Notes: a model not told the origin generated them from the sequence alone. 64,000 bases of DNA from Ziziphus jujuba (GCF_031755915.1 NC_083389.1:24675001-24739000); one strand, 5' to 3'. Positions 32,865-44,377 are shown, counted from the first letter of the stretch. Numbers and translations: made by a program.

Positions 32865-34868
32865 ATGACCTGTTTGTGAGGTTCAATCCAAGAATTGCAA
32901 CAAAAATCAAGGCAAAAAATGGACAAATGATGGAGGCACAAGGAAAAGGAGATTTGGTGATTAAAATACCAAAAGGTACAATACTAATCACAAACATTCT
33001 ATATGTACCAAATCTATTCGAGAATTTGTTAAGTGTGCCACAACTTATGAAGAAAGGATACACTTTGAAGTTCTTAACATGTTATGAAATATCTAAGGAT
33101 GAAAAATTTGTATTACTTGTCCAAATGAAGGATACTAGCCTTGTGATTAATTTTAATCAATAAAATCAATTGGCTATGAGTACCAAAGTCCAAGAAGAAC
33201 CAGAATTATGGCATAAAAGGCTTGGTCACTACAACTATGCCATCGTAAAGCAGATGCAAACTCAACAAATTGTTGAGAATTTACCACAAATCCAAGAAGT
33301 TAAAGTTTTATGCCAAACTTATCAACTTAGCAAGCTCAAAAGACAAACCTTTCCTTTGACAACTCTTGGCAAGGCAAAAGAAAAGCTACAATTAGTGCAT
33401 TTTGATTTGTGTGGACCGATGAATGAAACAACTCCTGCTGGGAGGAGGTATTTTGTCATCTTTATTGATGATTATTCAAGGAAATACTGGATCTACTTCC
33501 ACAAACAAAAATCAGAAGTAACAGCCATGTTTGATGAATTCAAAACACTTGTGGAGAATCAAGCTTAAACAACCATTAAAATAATCGGAACCAATAATGG
33601 TGGTGAGTATATTTCAATGACTTTCTAAGATATTTACAAGCAAAGTGCCATCATACATCAACTTACAACTCCATACACACCACAACAAAATGGAGTTAGT
33701 GAAAGGAATAATAGAACCATCATGGAGAGATATTAAGATGCTTGCTGTTTGAGAAGAACTTACCAAGGAAATTTTGGGCTGAAGCTACCAACACAAGTGC
33801 ATACCTTCTAAACCAACTTCCAAGTAAGGAAATTAAGTCCAAAACTCCAAATGAATTGTGGTGTGGCTTTAAACCCTCAATTGCTCATTTAAAAGTCTTT
33901 GGAAGTATTTGTTATATACATGTACATGACACCAAGAGGTCCAAGCTAGACAAGAAGGCAAATATTGGTATTTTTGTTGGCTATAGCTCAATTTCAATGG
34001 GCTATAGGATATACGATGTGTCAAAGATACAAGTTGTTGTCTCTAAAGATGTTGTCATAGATGAGAACTCATATTGGAGTTGGAAAGAGCATAAAGTGGA
34101 AACAAACACTTATATTCAATCAAGATGGCCATGTTTATAGGTCTTAAATGGGTTTTTAGAACCAAACTAAACCGTGATGGCTCTTAAATAAACATAAAGC
34201 AAGATTGGTTGTGAAAGGATATGTTCAACAATATGGAGTAGATTACATGGAGAATTTTGCACCCGTAACAAGACATGAAACTATTCAGCTACTTCTAGCA
34301 TATGCAGCCAATCAATGTGAAATCAGCCTTTCTAAATGGTATATTAGAAGAAGAAGTCTATGTTGAGCAAACTAAAGGCTTTGTCAAAGAAGGAGAGGAA
34401 GAAAAAGTGTACGAGTTTCATAAAGCTTTGTAGGGGCTCAAACAAGCTCCACAAGCTTGGTACGTAAGAACTGATGATTTTCTAACTCATGAAGGTTTTT
34501 AAGAAGTGAAAATGAGCCTACCCTCGACATCAAGCGAACTCATATGAAGATAAAATGAAAATCTTTCTTTATGTTGATGATTTGCTCTAAACAAGTTGCA
34601 ATACCGAAGCCATCCAAAGTTGAAAGACAAAGTGAAGCAAATTTTTGAGATGTCCGATCTTGGCTTAGTGAATTATTTCTTAGGTTTGGAGATCATGCAA
34701 ACAAATAAAGGTATATTTCTATCTCAAGAAAGATATGCATTAAACTTGCTTGATAAATTTCAACGAGAAAATGCCAAGTTTGTTGAAACACCAATGATTT
34801 AAAATGCCGAGTTTAAACTAAATGATGGATATAAAAAATTGAGTGGTTTGTTTTATAGAAGTTTAATA
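32865..34868 (+). pseudogene. H: copia pol remnant, integrase and RT part
   Basis: Plus-strand copia gene with gag and protease lost left of E3. It starts in the region before the pre-integrase domain (MEAQGKGDLVIKIPKGTI, LFENLLSVPQLMKKGY), then LWHKRLGHYNYAIV, the integrase core (HFDLCGPMNET, FIDDYSRKYWIYF, a damaged second Asp box near 33590, NGVSERNNRTIME near 33690), LPRKFWAEATNTSAYLLNQL, and RT fragments ([14 protein letters not shown] near 34325, LYVDDL near 34570, FEMSDLGLVNYFLGLEI at 34650-34700). It has many stops and shifts (for example 33568, 33737, 34140, 34184, 34430). It was interrupted by K at 34873. Confidence 0.8.
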
Positions 34869-34873
34869 GGAAG
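34869..34873. repeat. Target-site duplication GGAAG, left of K
   Basis: GGAAG at 34869-34873 and again at 35925-35929 flank K; removing K rejoins H between FYRSLIGS and the following LLYLCALKPD-like frame. Confidence 0.9.
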
Positions 34874-35924
34874 TGATGAGAATCCGCCCGTGCCCATACA
34901 ACCGACAACCCACTAGAGTGCTGACCCGATATAGATGAAGAACGGACCAATTACTTGGGCTCAAGCTAAAAGGTTCAAGGACAATTGGTCATTAAGAAGT
35001 GTGGAATGGACCTAGGTAACAGTTTTTATGCATTTATGGATTCTGAGCAGTGTGGAATGGGTTCAAAACTTCTTGACTTCACTTGATATCATTAAGAAGT
35101 CATGGGAACTTGTCAAGACCGAAGCTAAGCTGGCCATTTAGGGCTTGTATGCATAAGACACATCTTGGCCGCAAATTGCCTTGTTTTGGCGCTGGGATTG
35201 AAGCCATTTACTATTTTAGCATTTTCTCTTTGTTTTCAGCAAGGGCAATGTATGAGACTCATGTCTAATCTTATTTGGCATCCTACATGGTGCATTGGAA
35301 CTGATTTGGAGCCTTTACAAGCTGACAATTGGTCAAAATTAGCTTAGTAGTCAAACTAGTCAAATAGTTTTCTAATTTGATTTTGACTTTTGTATTAAGA
35401 AACTAATTTTTATTTTGGTTTTATTTATTTATATTTCTAGACAAATTAAACTAGGAAAGTTCATATTTTATTATTTCAGTTGTAAATTAATTAATTCCTA
35501 ATTCAAAAATAAAAGAATTAATTAATCAAAATAGGATTAGGAAAGAAACTTGAATTTCAACCAATCATGGTTTTTCTATCTACATGGGCCCAATTTTCCT
35601 AAGGTTTTAGGGTTTTATTGTTTTGTGACTCTAGCCTATTTAAGAGCTTATTTTTTAGAAAAAGCATACCTTCAATAATATTCAGAATTTATTTTTTGAG
35701 ATAGAATTCTTTTTGAACACCTAAAACATCATTAGAGAGTGTGTGTTTTAGTTTTGACTTATCAATAGGGCATCGATAAGCTATTGTGGCGTCTTCATTA
35801 TACTAAGGTTTCTAATCACAGGTTGATTAGGGGTTAAGGTTTTTCTATAAGTACACTTGAACTTAATTGAGATCCGGACTAATATAATATGGGTTTAGGT
35901 GCGAGTCGACTTAGGTTTGTATCA
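34874..35924 (+). repeat. K: solo LTR of the E family
   Basis: 1051 bases from TGATGAGAATCC to TTTGTATCA, with target duplication GGAAG on both sides and no internal sequence. It contains at its 5' end the pol C-terminal coding remnant (the ITWAQAKRFKDN-like stretch near 34945-34985), as E1, E2 and E3 LTRs do. Because the flanking duplication is exact, K fixes where this LTR starts. It arose by recombination between the two LTRs of a full element inserted in H. Confidence 0.9.
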
Positions 35925-35929
35925 GGAAG

Positions 35930-36577
35930 CTTGCTTTATTTATGTGCATTAAAACCTGATATCATGTATGCTGTAAGTGTATTATCAAGATTTATGAGTG
36001 CTCCATCTCATAACTAATACCAAGCTGTAAAAAGAGTTCTAAGGTATATGAAAGGCACGGCCAACTATGAAATTCTATACAAGCATGGAAAAATTTATGA
36101 GCTAGTTGGCTATTGTGATAGTGATTGGGCAGGTAGCTTGGAAGACATGAAGAGTACCTCTGGCTACTTGTTCATGTTTGATTCAGGTTAATTTTCATAG
36201 AGTTCACACAAGCAAGTAACCAAGGCACAATCAATAGAAGAAGCCGAATACATTTCAATGGCAGTGGCATCAAACCAAGCAATTTGGCTAAGGAAATTGC
36301 TTGATGACTTAGGTTGCAAACAAACAAATGCAACCACTATTTATTGTGACAACACTTTAGCCATTGCGATTACCAAAAATCCAGTATGACACAGAAGAAC
36401 AAAGCACATTCCTGTGAAGTACCATAGCATCCGAGAGGCTTAAAGAAACAAGCAAACAACCTTGGTGCATTACTCCACTCAAGATCAACTGGCCAACATT
36501 TTTACAAAACCATTTCCAAAAGAAAGACTTCAAAAGCTCAGGAGTCTTATATCATGCCTAACATTGCCAAGGAGGAG
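35930..36577 (+). pseudogene. H: copia RNase H remnant
   Basis: Continuation of H after K: LKPDIMYAVSVLSRFMSAPS, the YCDSDWAGSLEDMKSTSGY box (about 36112-36170), EAEYISMAVASNQAIWLRKLL, ATTIYCDNTLAIAI, TKHIPVKYHSIREA and a tail ending in the AAGGAGGAG purine tract (36569-36577). In-frame stops occur near 36017, 36189, 36389 and 36441. Confidence 0.8.
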
Positions 36578-37050
36578 TATTAGAGAATCATGGCATTGTT
36601 AGCCATGAAACATAAGCTAACCCGAGAGCAAGGTGTTTTAGCCGAGGGATTGCTTTCTAAGCTTATTTTGTATTTCGTTTTATATTTTATTTAAGCCAAA
36701 TTTTGTGTAATCTAGGCTAGTTAGATTGGTGCAAAAAAAACACCAAAATGCGTTAATTAATGTGTATTAACCAAGTTAGGGTCTAAAGAAACCTAAGCAC
36801 CTTGATGATATGGAAGCACCTTGATGACTAGGATGATAACTTGGACAGTTGTTTGTTGACATGGAGCTTAACCATTCAGCCTGCCTCTACTCCAATACAT
36901 GAGAAGACATGTGGCATCATGCATGAGGACTACTTCATCATGAAGTACTCAATAGGGCAGCAACATTTGTCAACACCTTATGAAGCATGTCATGAAGTTA
37001 CCTTTACATGTGTGCTTACTTCACCATGAAGAATTTGAAAAACATTAGTG
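36578..37050 (+). repeat. H 3' LTR (right end approximate)
   Basis: Begins TATTAGAGAATCATGGCATTG just after the purine tract. It aligns with the J LTR (reverse complement of 50152-50453 then 44270-44377), including the CAAGTTAGGGTCTAAAGAAA and CATGAGAAGACATGTGGCAT blocks. It is longer than J in the middle. The 3' end is estimated from the CACCATGA-GAATTTGAAAAACA block near 37025-37050. Confidence 0.6.
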
Positions 37051-38390
37051 CATAGGACCGACTATTACTAACATTTTAATGAATTATGTAGATTGATTTT
37101 TGGAAAAATACCTTAGTTTCTATTTGAAAACAAACAAAACACTAAACCGACTTTGTTGGAAAACTCTTTAGTAGCTCATTCAAACACTGAGCCGAGTATA
37201 TCACTTCCAAAATCAATTTCAAACAAACACAAACCTTGTTCTCTTTAAATAAACCTTGCCCTTTGTTTTTTCATCTACCAAATGATTCTCTATTCTTCCC
37301 CCCCCCCCCCCCCCCCAAAAAAAAAAAAAAAGATCTAAGTTTCCCTTTGTTTCCTATACTTAGCGCAGAAACTGTTGGTCTTCTTGAGCAAGTATTTATT
37401 TAGTCTACTTTGCCTATAATTCTTTAACGCACAAAATAATAATAATAATAATAATAGAAAATAAAAGAACTGATATAAAAAGAAAATATTCCTTTTAGAG
37501 TTTATGTTTTCTTTTTTGTTAATCCTATTTTCAGTCATAAATGGGTTTGTCTCCATGATTTTCTCGGAAAGTCCCTACATTTTCTTTGTTTCTTGTCAAC
37601 CAAACTGTTTTATTTGCACTTCTTTCTGTTCCCATTTCGCCAAGATTGTTTTACAATAGGCTGTAAAGCTGTATTTTGTTTTCCGTCTGCACTCATATTG
37701 AGTTAAGGCAAAAGTTGTGCTTGGATGCCAAGAAAACAAAGGAAAATAGAGGTTAAAGAATGATAAATCTTTGTTGTTAATTTTTTGGAAGTGGATTTTT
37801 AGACTAACTTCGTTGTGCTGATGAAGCTCTGCTAACTTTATTGCTAATGAGACATTTTTCTGCATGGTTTTTGGTGTGAGAAATATGAATCTTGACTAAG
37901 CGAAATGGTGCAAAGAAGCATGCAAATTCCAAGGCTGTGTCGAATACAGGAATTTTTTAAAAGCAAACATTTGTTAGAGGATTTCGTTTTCTCATTTAAA
38001 ATGTGATTTGAGTGACAATGAAGTTAGGCTTATATTGCATTAAATGTTTCAAGAAAATTATTTTTTCCATTGTTTTTCTTTGATGGGTATACTATTTTTT
38101 ATTTCATTCTATTATTATTATTATTATTTTTCTGCAAAAAATTGAGATATGTGAAACTGGGCACGGGAAAAAATTTGGCTTCGTACCTGTCCCAAACCAG
38201 TTGGGATGCTATGGATTAAGCTCAGTTTTCATTTTGAGTTCATGTAGAAGGGCCTTTTGTCTTCTTGGATGCTAACACCTAAATTATGTTCTGAAATGAC
38301 ATTATCTCTCTTTATTTTATTTCCTAGAATGTAGCGTTAATTGTTAACCTGATTTAAAGTCAGATTTATTTATTTTCCTTTTTTGGGTAG
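37051..38390. other. Non-coding gene-island flank
   Basis: AT-rich sequence with no supported gene. It contains a C19-A16 homopolymer junction (37298-37332), an AAT run (37437-37455) and, near 38160-38215, a segment GTACCTGTCCCAAACCAG followed by TTGGGATGCTATGGATTAA that recalls the 3' part of plant Au-type SINEs. That SINE call is weak. The last bases before 38391 (TTTTTTGGGTAG) look like an intron acceptor in front of the NFRKB-like pseudogene. Confidence 0.4.
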
Positions 38391-40430
38391 GTGGAGATGT
38401 AGGTGAAGAGGTAGTGTTAGGGTTACCAGTGCCTCTTAACGAGAAAAATGTTGATGATAATGATGACCATGTGATGGTGCAATAGTTATTCTCTCAGTTA
38501 TACTTTGGTGGCTGTTCTAAACCAAGGCCTCTAACTTTGAACCAGAACAAACGTAGAAAACATAGTTCAATGAGGTACTGTAGAAACGAAAAAAATTAGA
38601 AGTTCCATCAATGAAGAAACTGGAAGGTGATCGTCAGTCAGGTCGTTCGTTGCTGGTATTTTTCATCAGGATCAGGCAGTCCCGCGAAGAGAATGGTTCA
38701 ATCAAGGAACAAACAGGTGTTGTTGGTGGTTTTGAAAATTCATCATTCAAAATGTTTAACCAGAGTGATATAGATGCTGCATATACTTTAATGAAGTTGG
38801 CCAATGAATGTCCAGTTTTGGTTAAAAAGTGCTCATCTTCAGTCGAAATGAAGAATGGCCTGAATAGGATGCCGAGGGTTAGGTACTTATGGGGTAAATT
38901 GAAAAGCAACAAACTTTCAGATGGTATTTGTTCTCAAGACGACAGAAGAGAGGCCAATCATGAGAGGTTCCAGAGAACTGCCTTTTGAGATGGGATGAAG
39001 GAAGAGGACAACACACTGGTAAAATCGTCCTTTGTCTAGGTCGGCTTGTCCTGTATGGAAGAAGGCAAAGAAGAGAAAAATTGATAAGGAACTATCTCCT
39101 ATTTGCTAGAAAAGATGAACAATAACTTTAATGAGGAAGATATGCCAGTAAAAACAAATTTCTTTCATTTCAGGTCTCAAAAGGTACTCACGGACCGTCT
39201 ACGCTCTTCGTTGAAGAAACAGGTATTGCAAGATGGGTTATCTGCTAATTGGTTAAATTTCGAAGGAGTTGCCGATGACGCTGTGCAATTGAGGCAAGGA
39301 CTTGCGGTGAGAGCTCCTCTTCCTACTGAATTTTCATTCTCCGATTTACATTTCCTTACTGCAATTCGCATGGTAATGATTTCTCCACCCGCAGCAGATG
39401 CTTCATCAAGAGGAGGGAAATACTCAACAAATCTGTAGGATTTCTTCACTTGAAAGAAACAGCACCAGTAATACAATATCAAAGAACTTGCCTTCTTTAA
39501 CTCTCAACGAGATTGTTGAGGTTTGAGTTCAAATCCTATTGATCTTTGTATTCTTCAAACCTCTGAGCCCCACCATGACTTGGTAAGAGGAGGTTTGAAG
39601 ATATTTTTATCTAAAACAGCACCTCTTGGAGCCAAAAACTGGAAGCAACTTGCTTCCTATGACAAGTGTTGTAAACATTGGTCATGGCTTGGTCCAGTTA
39701 CTTTTAGTTCCCATACTCCCAGTGAGGAAGCGATCTCTTCTGAAGCTTGGGGTCTTCCGCATAGAATGCTTGAGTCTGGTTGATAGCTTTTCCAGTTGGT
39801 TGAGAAGTTATCAATAATGATTTCATCAAGTTAGAAGCCTTCCTGAACCACCTCTGGTTTTGATGAAACCATCATCTCATACAAGGGAGAGGCTTAGAGG
39901 ACTAGAATCTTGAAGAAGCATCTCCACCATTAGCTTTAGCTACCTATAAGTAAGAGCTTACTTCCGTAAGGAAGAAGCCCTTAGATATTTAATCCCAGAC
40001 AGGGCATTTTCCTATACCGCACTTGATGGTAGAAAATCCACCGTTTCTCCTTTAAGCAGCAGCAGTAGGCCACCATGTAGAAACCGACAACATTTTATGC
40101 TTACAGCTGATAGGCCACCTTATGTTGCAGTTCTGTGTCTTGTGAGGGATGCAGCGGCTAGATTGCCTGCAAGTGTTGGTACAAGAGCAAATGTTTGTAC
40201 TTTGATTTGGGACTTGGGGTATATTGTGGAAGATCTCTCTGATGAACAACTCAACCCAGTTGTAAGCGGGGTCGAGCCCGCTTGCACTATGAATTTGATC
40301 ATTGAGTAAAATTTGATGGGGAAAGGAAACTGTGGGTTTATTTACATGGAGATAAGAAGGGAAGAAGACTTTGAGGATGACGGTACATCGTTCACTAGAA
40401 GAAGGCACTGAGAAAGTGGCTTTGAGCAAT
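38391..40430 (+). pseudogene. NFRKB-like nuclear factor pseudogene (C-terminal part)
   Basis: Plus-strand reading frames in order resemble the C-terminal half of plant NFRKB homologues (nuclear factor related to kappaB binding protein; the animal protein is an INO80 chromatin-remodelling subunit). Recognisable pieces: LTLNQNKRRK (about 38533), DIDAAYTLMKLANECPVL (38770-38820), TEFSFSDLHFLTAIRMVMI (about 39328-39385), SNPIDLCILQTSEPHHDL and KTAPLGAKNWKQL (39530-39650), SEAWGLPHRMLESG (about 39740), IPDRAFSYTALDGRKSTV (about 39992-40045), and the best-kept block DRPPYVAVLCLVRDAAARLP (40106-40165). Stops and shifts separate these pieces (38482, 38986, 39436, 39523, 39781, 40307), so the locus is a pseudogene. 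Whether it is a truncated duplicate or the decayed native gene cannot be told. Confidence 0.75.
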
Positions 40431-41503
40431 CTGTTAATAGGAAAAGCTTATAGTAAGCAACTCAATGGAAAGAAACACTTGTTTTTTCACAAATTTTTAC
40501 TTCCAGAATCATCAAGCCTCAGCATAATCATGATCATTTTTATGTATCATATATTTTGTATTCTAGAAGATGGCTAAAACTGCTTTTCCCTTCTTGAGTC
40601 GCATGCTAATTTACTTTAACGACTGGGGGTTCAGAAAATATGATTTCGGTCACCTGACCTCTCTGCTTATGTCAATATCAACAATGAAATTCATTCTACA
40701 AAAATTTATCATCCGCTTCAATTGCTCCTCTCATCATCTGGTTCCTCAAAGGCAAACATCCATCACAAACATTATCCTCCAGAGATCTAAAACCTTTGAA
40801 CCCATTATAATGATGATAATTTTCTAATAACTTGAGCTTTTTGAAAGAATGATAATTCAACTCTATGGAAAAGCTTGACGCTATTAGAAAGAACAATAAG
40901 TCAACTTTATTTTACAAAGCCAAGATTGATCTTCTTTCTTTCTTTTTCGTAGAGCCAAGACATAGAAAAAATGTTGGGCCGTGCAAAAATCTGAACTTTC
41001 TGCAATACGGTTGGAACAGTTGCTTTGTGTAGATTTCTATGGATACCATTTCTTTTTTTTTTTTTCTTTTTTTTTTTTTTTCCCTTTCTGTTTTGTCTTT
41101 ACTCTGCACTATATTTGTGGAAGAGGATGTGATCTTTCACTTTTGCTGACATAATATCCATTTTTCATAAGCAATGACAAAAAAGTTGGTTTTATTAATT
41201 TCCCTTTACTTCAGAAAAAGAACAACAATCAATATCTTCGTAGTTACTTCTAGTCAACAAAAGATCAACGAGTAAAGATGAACATACTTGTTGATAGGAA
41301 TATCCAACACTGAACTCAATTTGTCCGTAAACCAAAATGAGATCAAAATAGAAAATCTCCAAAAGCCTCTCACAAGAAGTAATTTCCTAATGTGTCAATT
41401 CAAATTACAGACTGCAGGCATCTTTAATCCTCCTATTATCTCCTCCTACCTTCACCTTTTGTCTTGAAATAATGCCCCTCAGTGGAAGAAAGAAGCAAAA
41501 TCC
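40431..41503. other. Intergenic region downstream of both island loci
   Basis: No gene recognised. It contains T-rich tracts (41051-41081). It should hold the 3' UTR and poly(A) signals of the minus-strand gene ending at 41504 on its right side. Confidence 0.4.
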
Positions 41504-43091
41504 TTACTGAAGAACACGCACTGTCACTTGACTATTCAGACAGAAGGCCCTGTTCTTTGTGATAAATGCGTTCATTGCTTCAGTTGGGGAGGGAAAACGT
41601 ATAGTAGCCATTTTAATAGGATCTGGGTATGCTGCTCTGCAAGTCAGTCAGAGGATTCAACTTTAAAAAATGGTTGAAAAATTAACATACCATAACTTGT
41701 TGAAAAACTACTAGACACTACCTGAGGAATATCTGGATGGAGGATGCGTCATATTGACAACCAGACAGAAAGCGTTCTACATCTTCTGGAACTGCATTTC
41801 TAGGAATTCCTTGCAGTAAAACCTGAAGAAAGACAGAAAGTCCAAACTAAGATCATTTTAGACAGAGTGAAACTATAACCAGTCTTTATGTCAATTGAAC
41901 CAACATGAAAACATGAATTGGGAGGGATAAAAATACAAAGACAAGGGACCAAAAATGTTATGTGCCAGCAGCCTTTAGATTTTGAAAGAAATTTTGCACA
42001 ATGCAAATATGCCAAATAACTGAGAGAAATTTTGAATGTCAATCCAAACCTAAGTTCTTATATTGTGGTATATATTTGCCAAAGAGAAAGATATAAACTC
42101 TAAAATGGAAATCATAAAAAATATAAACTCAAATGGGAATCATAAAATTTCTCTGACTGCTGCGGTCATTGCCATAGTTAGGATCTTATTCAATCAACTC
42201 TTTCTTTTATAAAAAATAAATAAATAATAATAAAAGAAAGAAGAAAGAAGAAAGAAGAAATTTACAACTAGACTGCAGGGATGCAACTCCAGCCTCACTT
42301 TATCTAAAGATAAAAGTTCTGGTTCAATTCAATTTGGACACATTTGACAAAAGACAGAAAAAAAAAAAAAAAAAAAGACATTATCAAAAATGTTCATCGA
42401 GAGGTAGAAAAATAAAACAAGAATGCAGCCAATATGTTCAGGGTAAAACTAACTTAAATTGGCCAATACCATGTATAACCAGCAAAATTAAGAACAGCCC
42501 CAAATGATGATTTATAAACCATCCATAATTACAATCACATTTCCGTTTTGGCTCTAAGTCCTATTATATACTGGGCAAGCTGGCTAATTGGTTACGCAGG
42601 TAATTAAATAAATTGGTTAATACAACTCCATAGAAGCCCTAACAACACATATCCTGAAAATGCATCTCACTCCAACCATTGGGTCTATCATGAAATAACA
42701 CAAATACAAATGAAAGTTGACTCACAGTTTTTCCATCATAGGGTGTAAGAATATCCCACTGTGACCGATCAGCCTAAATAAATAACAATCATCATTAGAT
42801 ACATTCACATAATAACACAATAATAACAACAATTATGTCATAGCCGATGCAATAAGGCAAGCATTACCCTCTCCAATCTGTTCAGACGACCCCTCCGTGA
42901 AATCACTCTAGCTGCCTGTTCATAAGCTTGACGAGAGGGGAATTGCACCATCCTGGGTACAACAAGCATAAATAAGAATAAGATTACAATGAAGCATTAA
43001 TATTAACATTGGAACAGCAAAGTAAAAGCAACAAGTGGAGAGTACGAAAACAGGCTAGATAGCCAAAGAATATGATTTTCACCTCCACAAA

Positions 43092-43124
<33 letters not shown>

Positions 43125-43334
43125 ATAAAATAATTCAGCTTTATTTCGGCAATCAACTATAGAGGAAGGAGAAGAGTACATTCCAAGTGGGGTGAAGCTC
43201 CGGCTATAGTCAACTTTAACATCTTCCAAGGTCAAGTTACAACCCTCTAGCAAATTCACAATATCTGTCTTCAATGTATTTCTTGTAATGCCATACAGTT
43301 TACCATACACCAAACCTGATCCAGCAGAGAGCCC

Positions 43335-43371
<37 letters not shown>

Positions 43372-43930
43372 TGAGCAAACTGTCAGTTAAATTAACCAAG
43401 CCTTTTAGGAGAAATTTTATTATTATAATATACATATATTTTCAATTTCTTGAATCCAACAACAATTCCTATAAACCCAAACGCTAACGTATACCATTCT
43501 ACATTTTCCGAGCAACAATCACAGCAAAGAAAACTTTTTTTCTTATAGTTATTTTATTTTTTTCCAGGGAAATACAAAAAAGTTTTCTTTCTATGACATT
43601 CATTAACTCGTAAAGGAATCGAAACCTCAACAATAGGAATTCTAAAACCCTAAATAATAAAACCTGAGAACAGCGATAAGATTACGGAAACGCCCCCACC
43701 CCCAACCATGGAAGGTCGAAAGTCAGGAGGATATCCATACCAGTGCCAGGGGTTTCGAGAAATGAATTTTCCACAGGGGGGTCCTTAGGCGGTTGGTTTT
43801 CTGCTTCGGTGGAAATGAATCTCGGCGATTCGCGAAGAAGAAGCGAAGAGAGGCCATTCTTATCAGCTCGAACAGTAAAGAAGGAGGGGTTCGATCTGAT
43901 TACTGTTCGGAGAAGACTCAGCTTTGGCAT
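41504..43930 (-). CDS. Six-exon gene: predicted mitochondrial protein with two RRM-like halves
   Basis: The only intact host gene found. Exons (minus strand): 43741-43930, 43180-43315, 42868-42952, 42726-42773, 41722-41822, 41504-41636. All five introns are GT-AG and phases join exactly to 230 codons plus TAA. The N-terminus (MPKLSLLRTVIRSNPSFF, Arg-rich, few acids, then RFIS-TEAE near residue 38-44) looks like a mitochondrial presequence. Residues 65-147 and 154-230 are two related beta-alpha-beta-beta-alpha units: GITRN at 72 and GIPRN at 158, EGC at 87 and SGC at 173, VQFPS at 111 and IRFPS at 199. The fold prediction is RRM-like; the aromatic RNP residues are weak, so RNA binding is inferred, not shown. 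An in-frame ATG 24 bases upstream (43954) is an alternative start. The exact function is not recognised. Confidence 0.85.
43091..43119. repeat. AT microsatellite in intron 2
   Basis: A TA dinucleotide run in intron 2 of the six-exon gene, followed by AATAAAATAAAATAA. Confidence 0.8.
43336..43377. repeat. A42 / T42 homopolymer in intron 1
   Basis: 42 consecutive A on the plus strand, hence T42 on the gene strand, starting about 20 bases upstream of the intron 1 acceptor at 43316-43317. It forms an oversized polypyrimidine tract. Confidence 0.9.
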
Positions 43931-44269
43931 TTTTCCAAGGACGACAAAGAGCAAAGGCGAGGCTCTTCAAGCTTTGGAGTATGGAGAATCAGAGGGAACG
44001 GCAGCGCAGCAAAAAGCTAGGGGATATAGCGGCATGCTGGTTGTCGTTTTGGGAATTGAGCAATTTCAGAGAGCCCCTTACTTTTTCTGAAATTGAAAAG
44101 GGACCCAAAGGTTTGTTCTTTGGATTTTTCTTTTAAATTTGTTGAAAGTTACATAACCTATCTGCAGTGTAATTTGAGGATAAAATACATTTAGAGATGG
44201 CAATCAGATCAGGTTAGGAGTTTTGAAAAATCTTACCCGATCGAATCGGACTTGGGCAACCCAATTGAG
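43931..44269. other. Upstream region of the six-exon gene
   Basis: 340 bases between the gene start and the J LTR, presumably 5' UTR and promoter. No clear TATA box is picked out. GAGTTTTGAAAAATC at about 44218 recurs at the J LTR end (about 44273). Confidence 0.4.
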
Positions 44270-44377
44270 TGTTGAGTTTTGAAAAATCATGGTGGAGCAA
44301 ATACAAATATGAACGCAAGTTTATCACATGTTTTTTTAAAATTTGACAAGTGTTACCATGTGTCTTCACATGCATTG
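44270..44377 (-). repeat. J 3' LTR, distal part (split by I)
   Basis: End of a minus-strand copia LTR (TGTTGAG at the left end). Sequence resumes after chromovirus I at 50152. Its similarity to the H LTR (TGTGAAGACACATGG against GAGAAGACATGTGG) shows that the two parts belong together. The last five bases CATTG are the I target duplication. Confidence 0.75.

Noticed and set aside
34596..34802. A separate small gene in H
   Set aside because: It is a short surviving piece of copia RT (the MSDLGLVNYFLGLEI segment) in a clearly broken pol.
38160..38215. Au-type SINE
   Set aside because: Only a short GTACCTGTCCCAAACCAG-like stretch is present; no tRNA-like head, end or target duplication could be seen.
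43743..44090. Plus-strand open frames over the host gene exon 1
   Set aside because: They are antisense shadows of exon 1 and the upstream region; the minus-strand gene has matching splice sites and phases.
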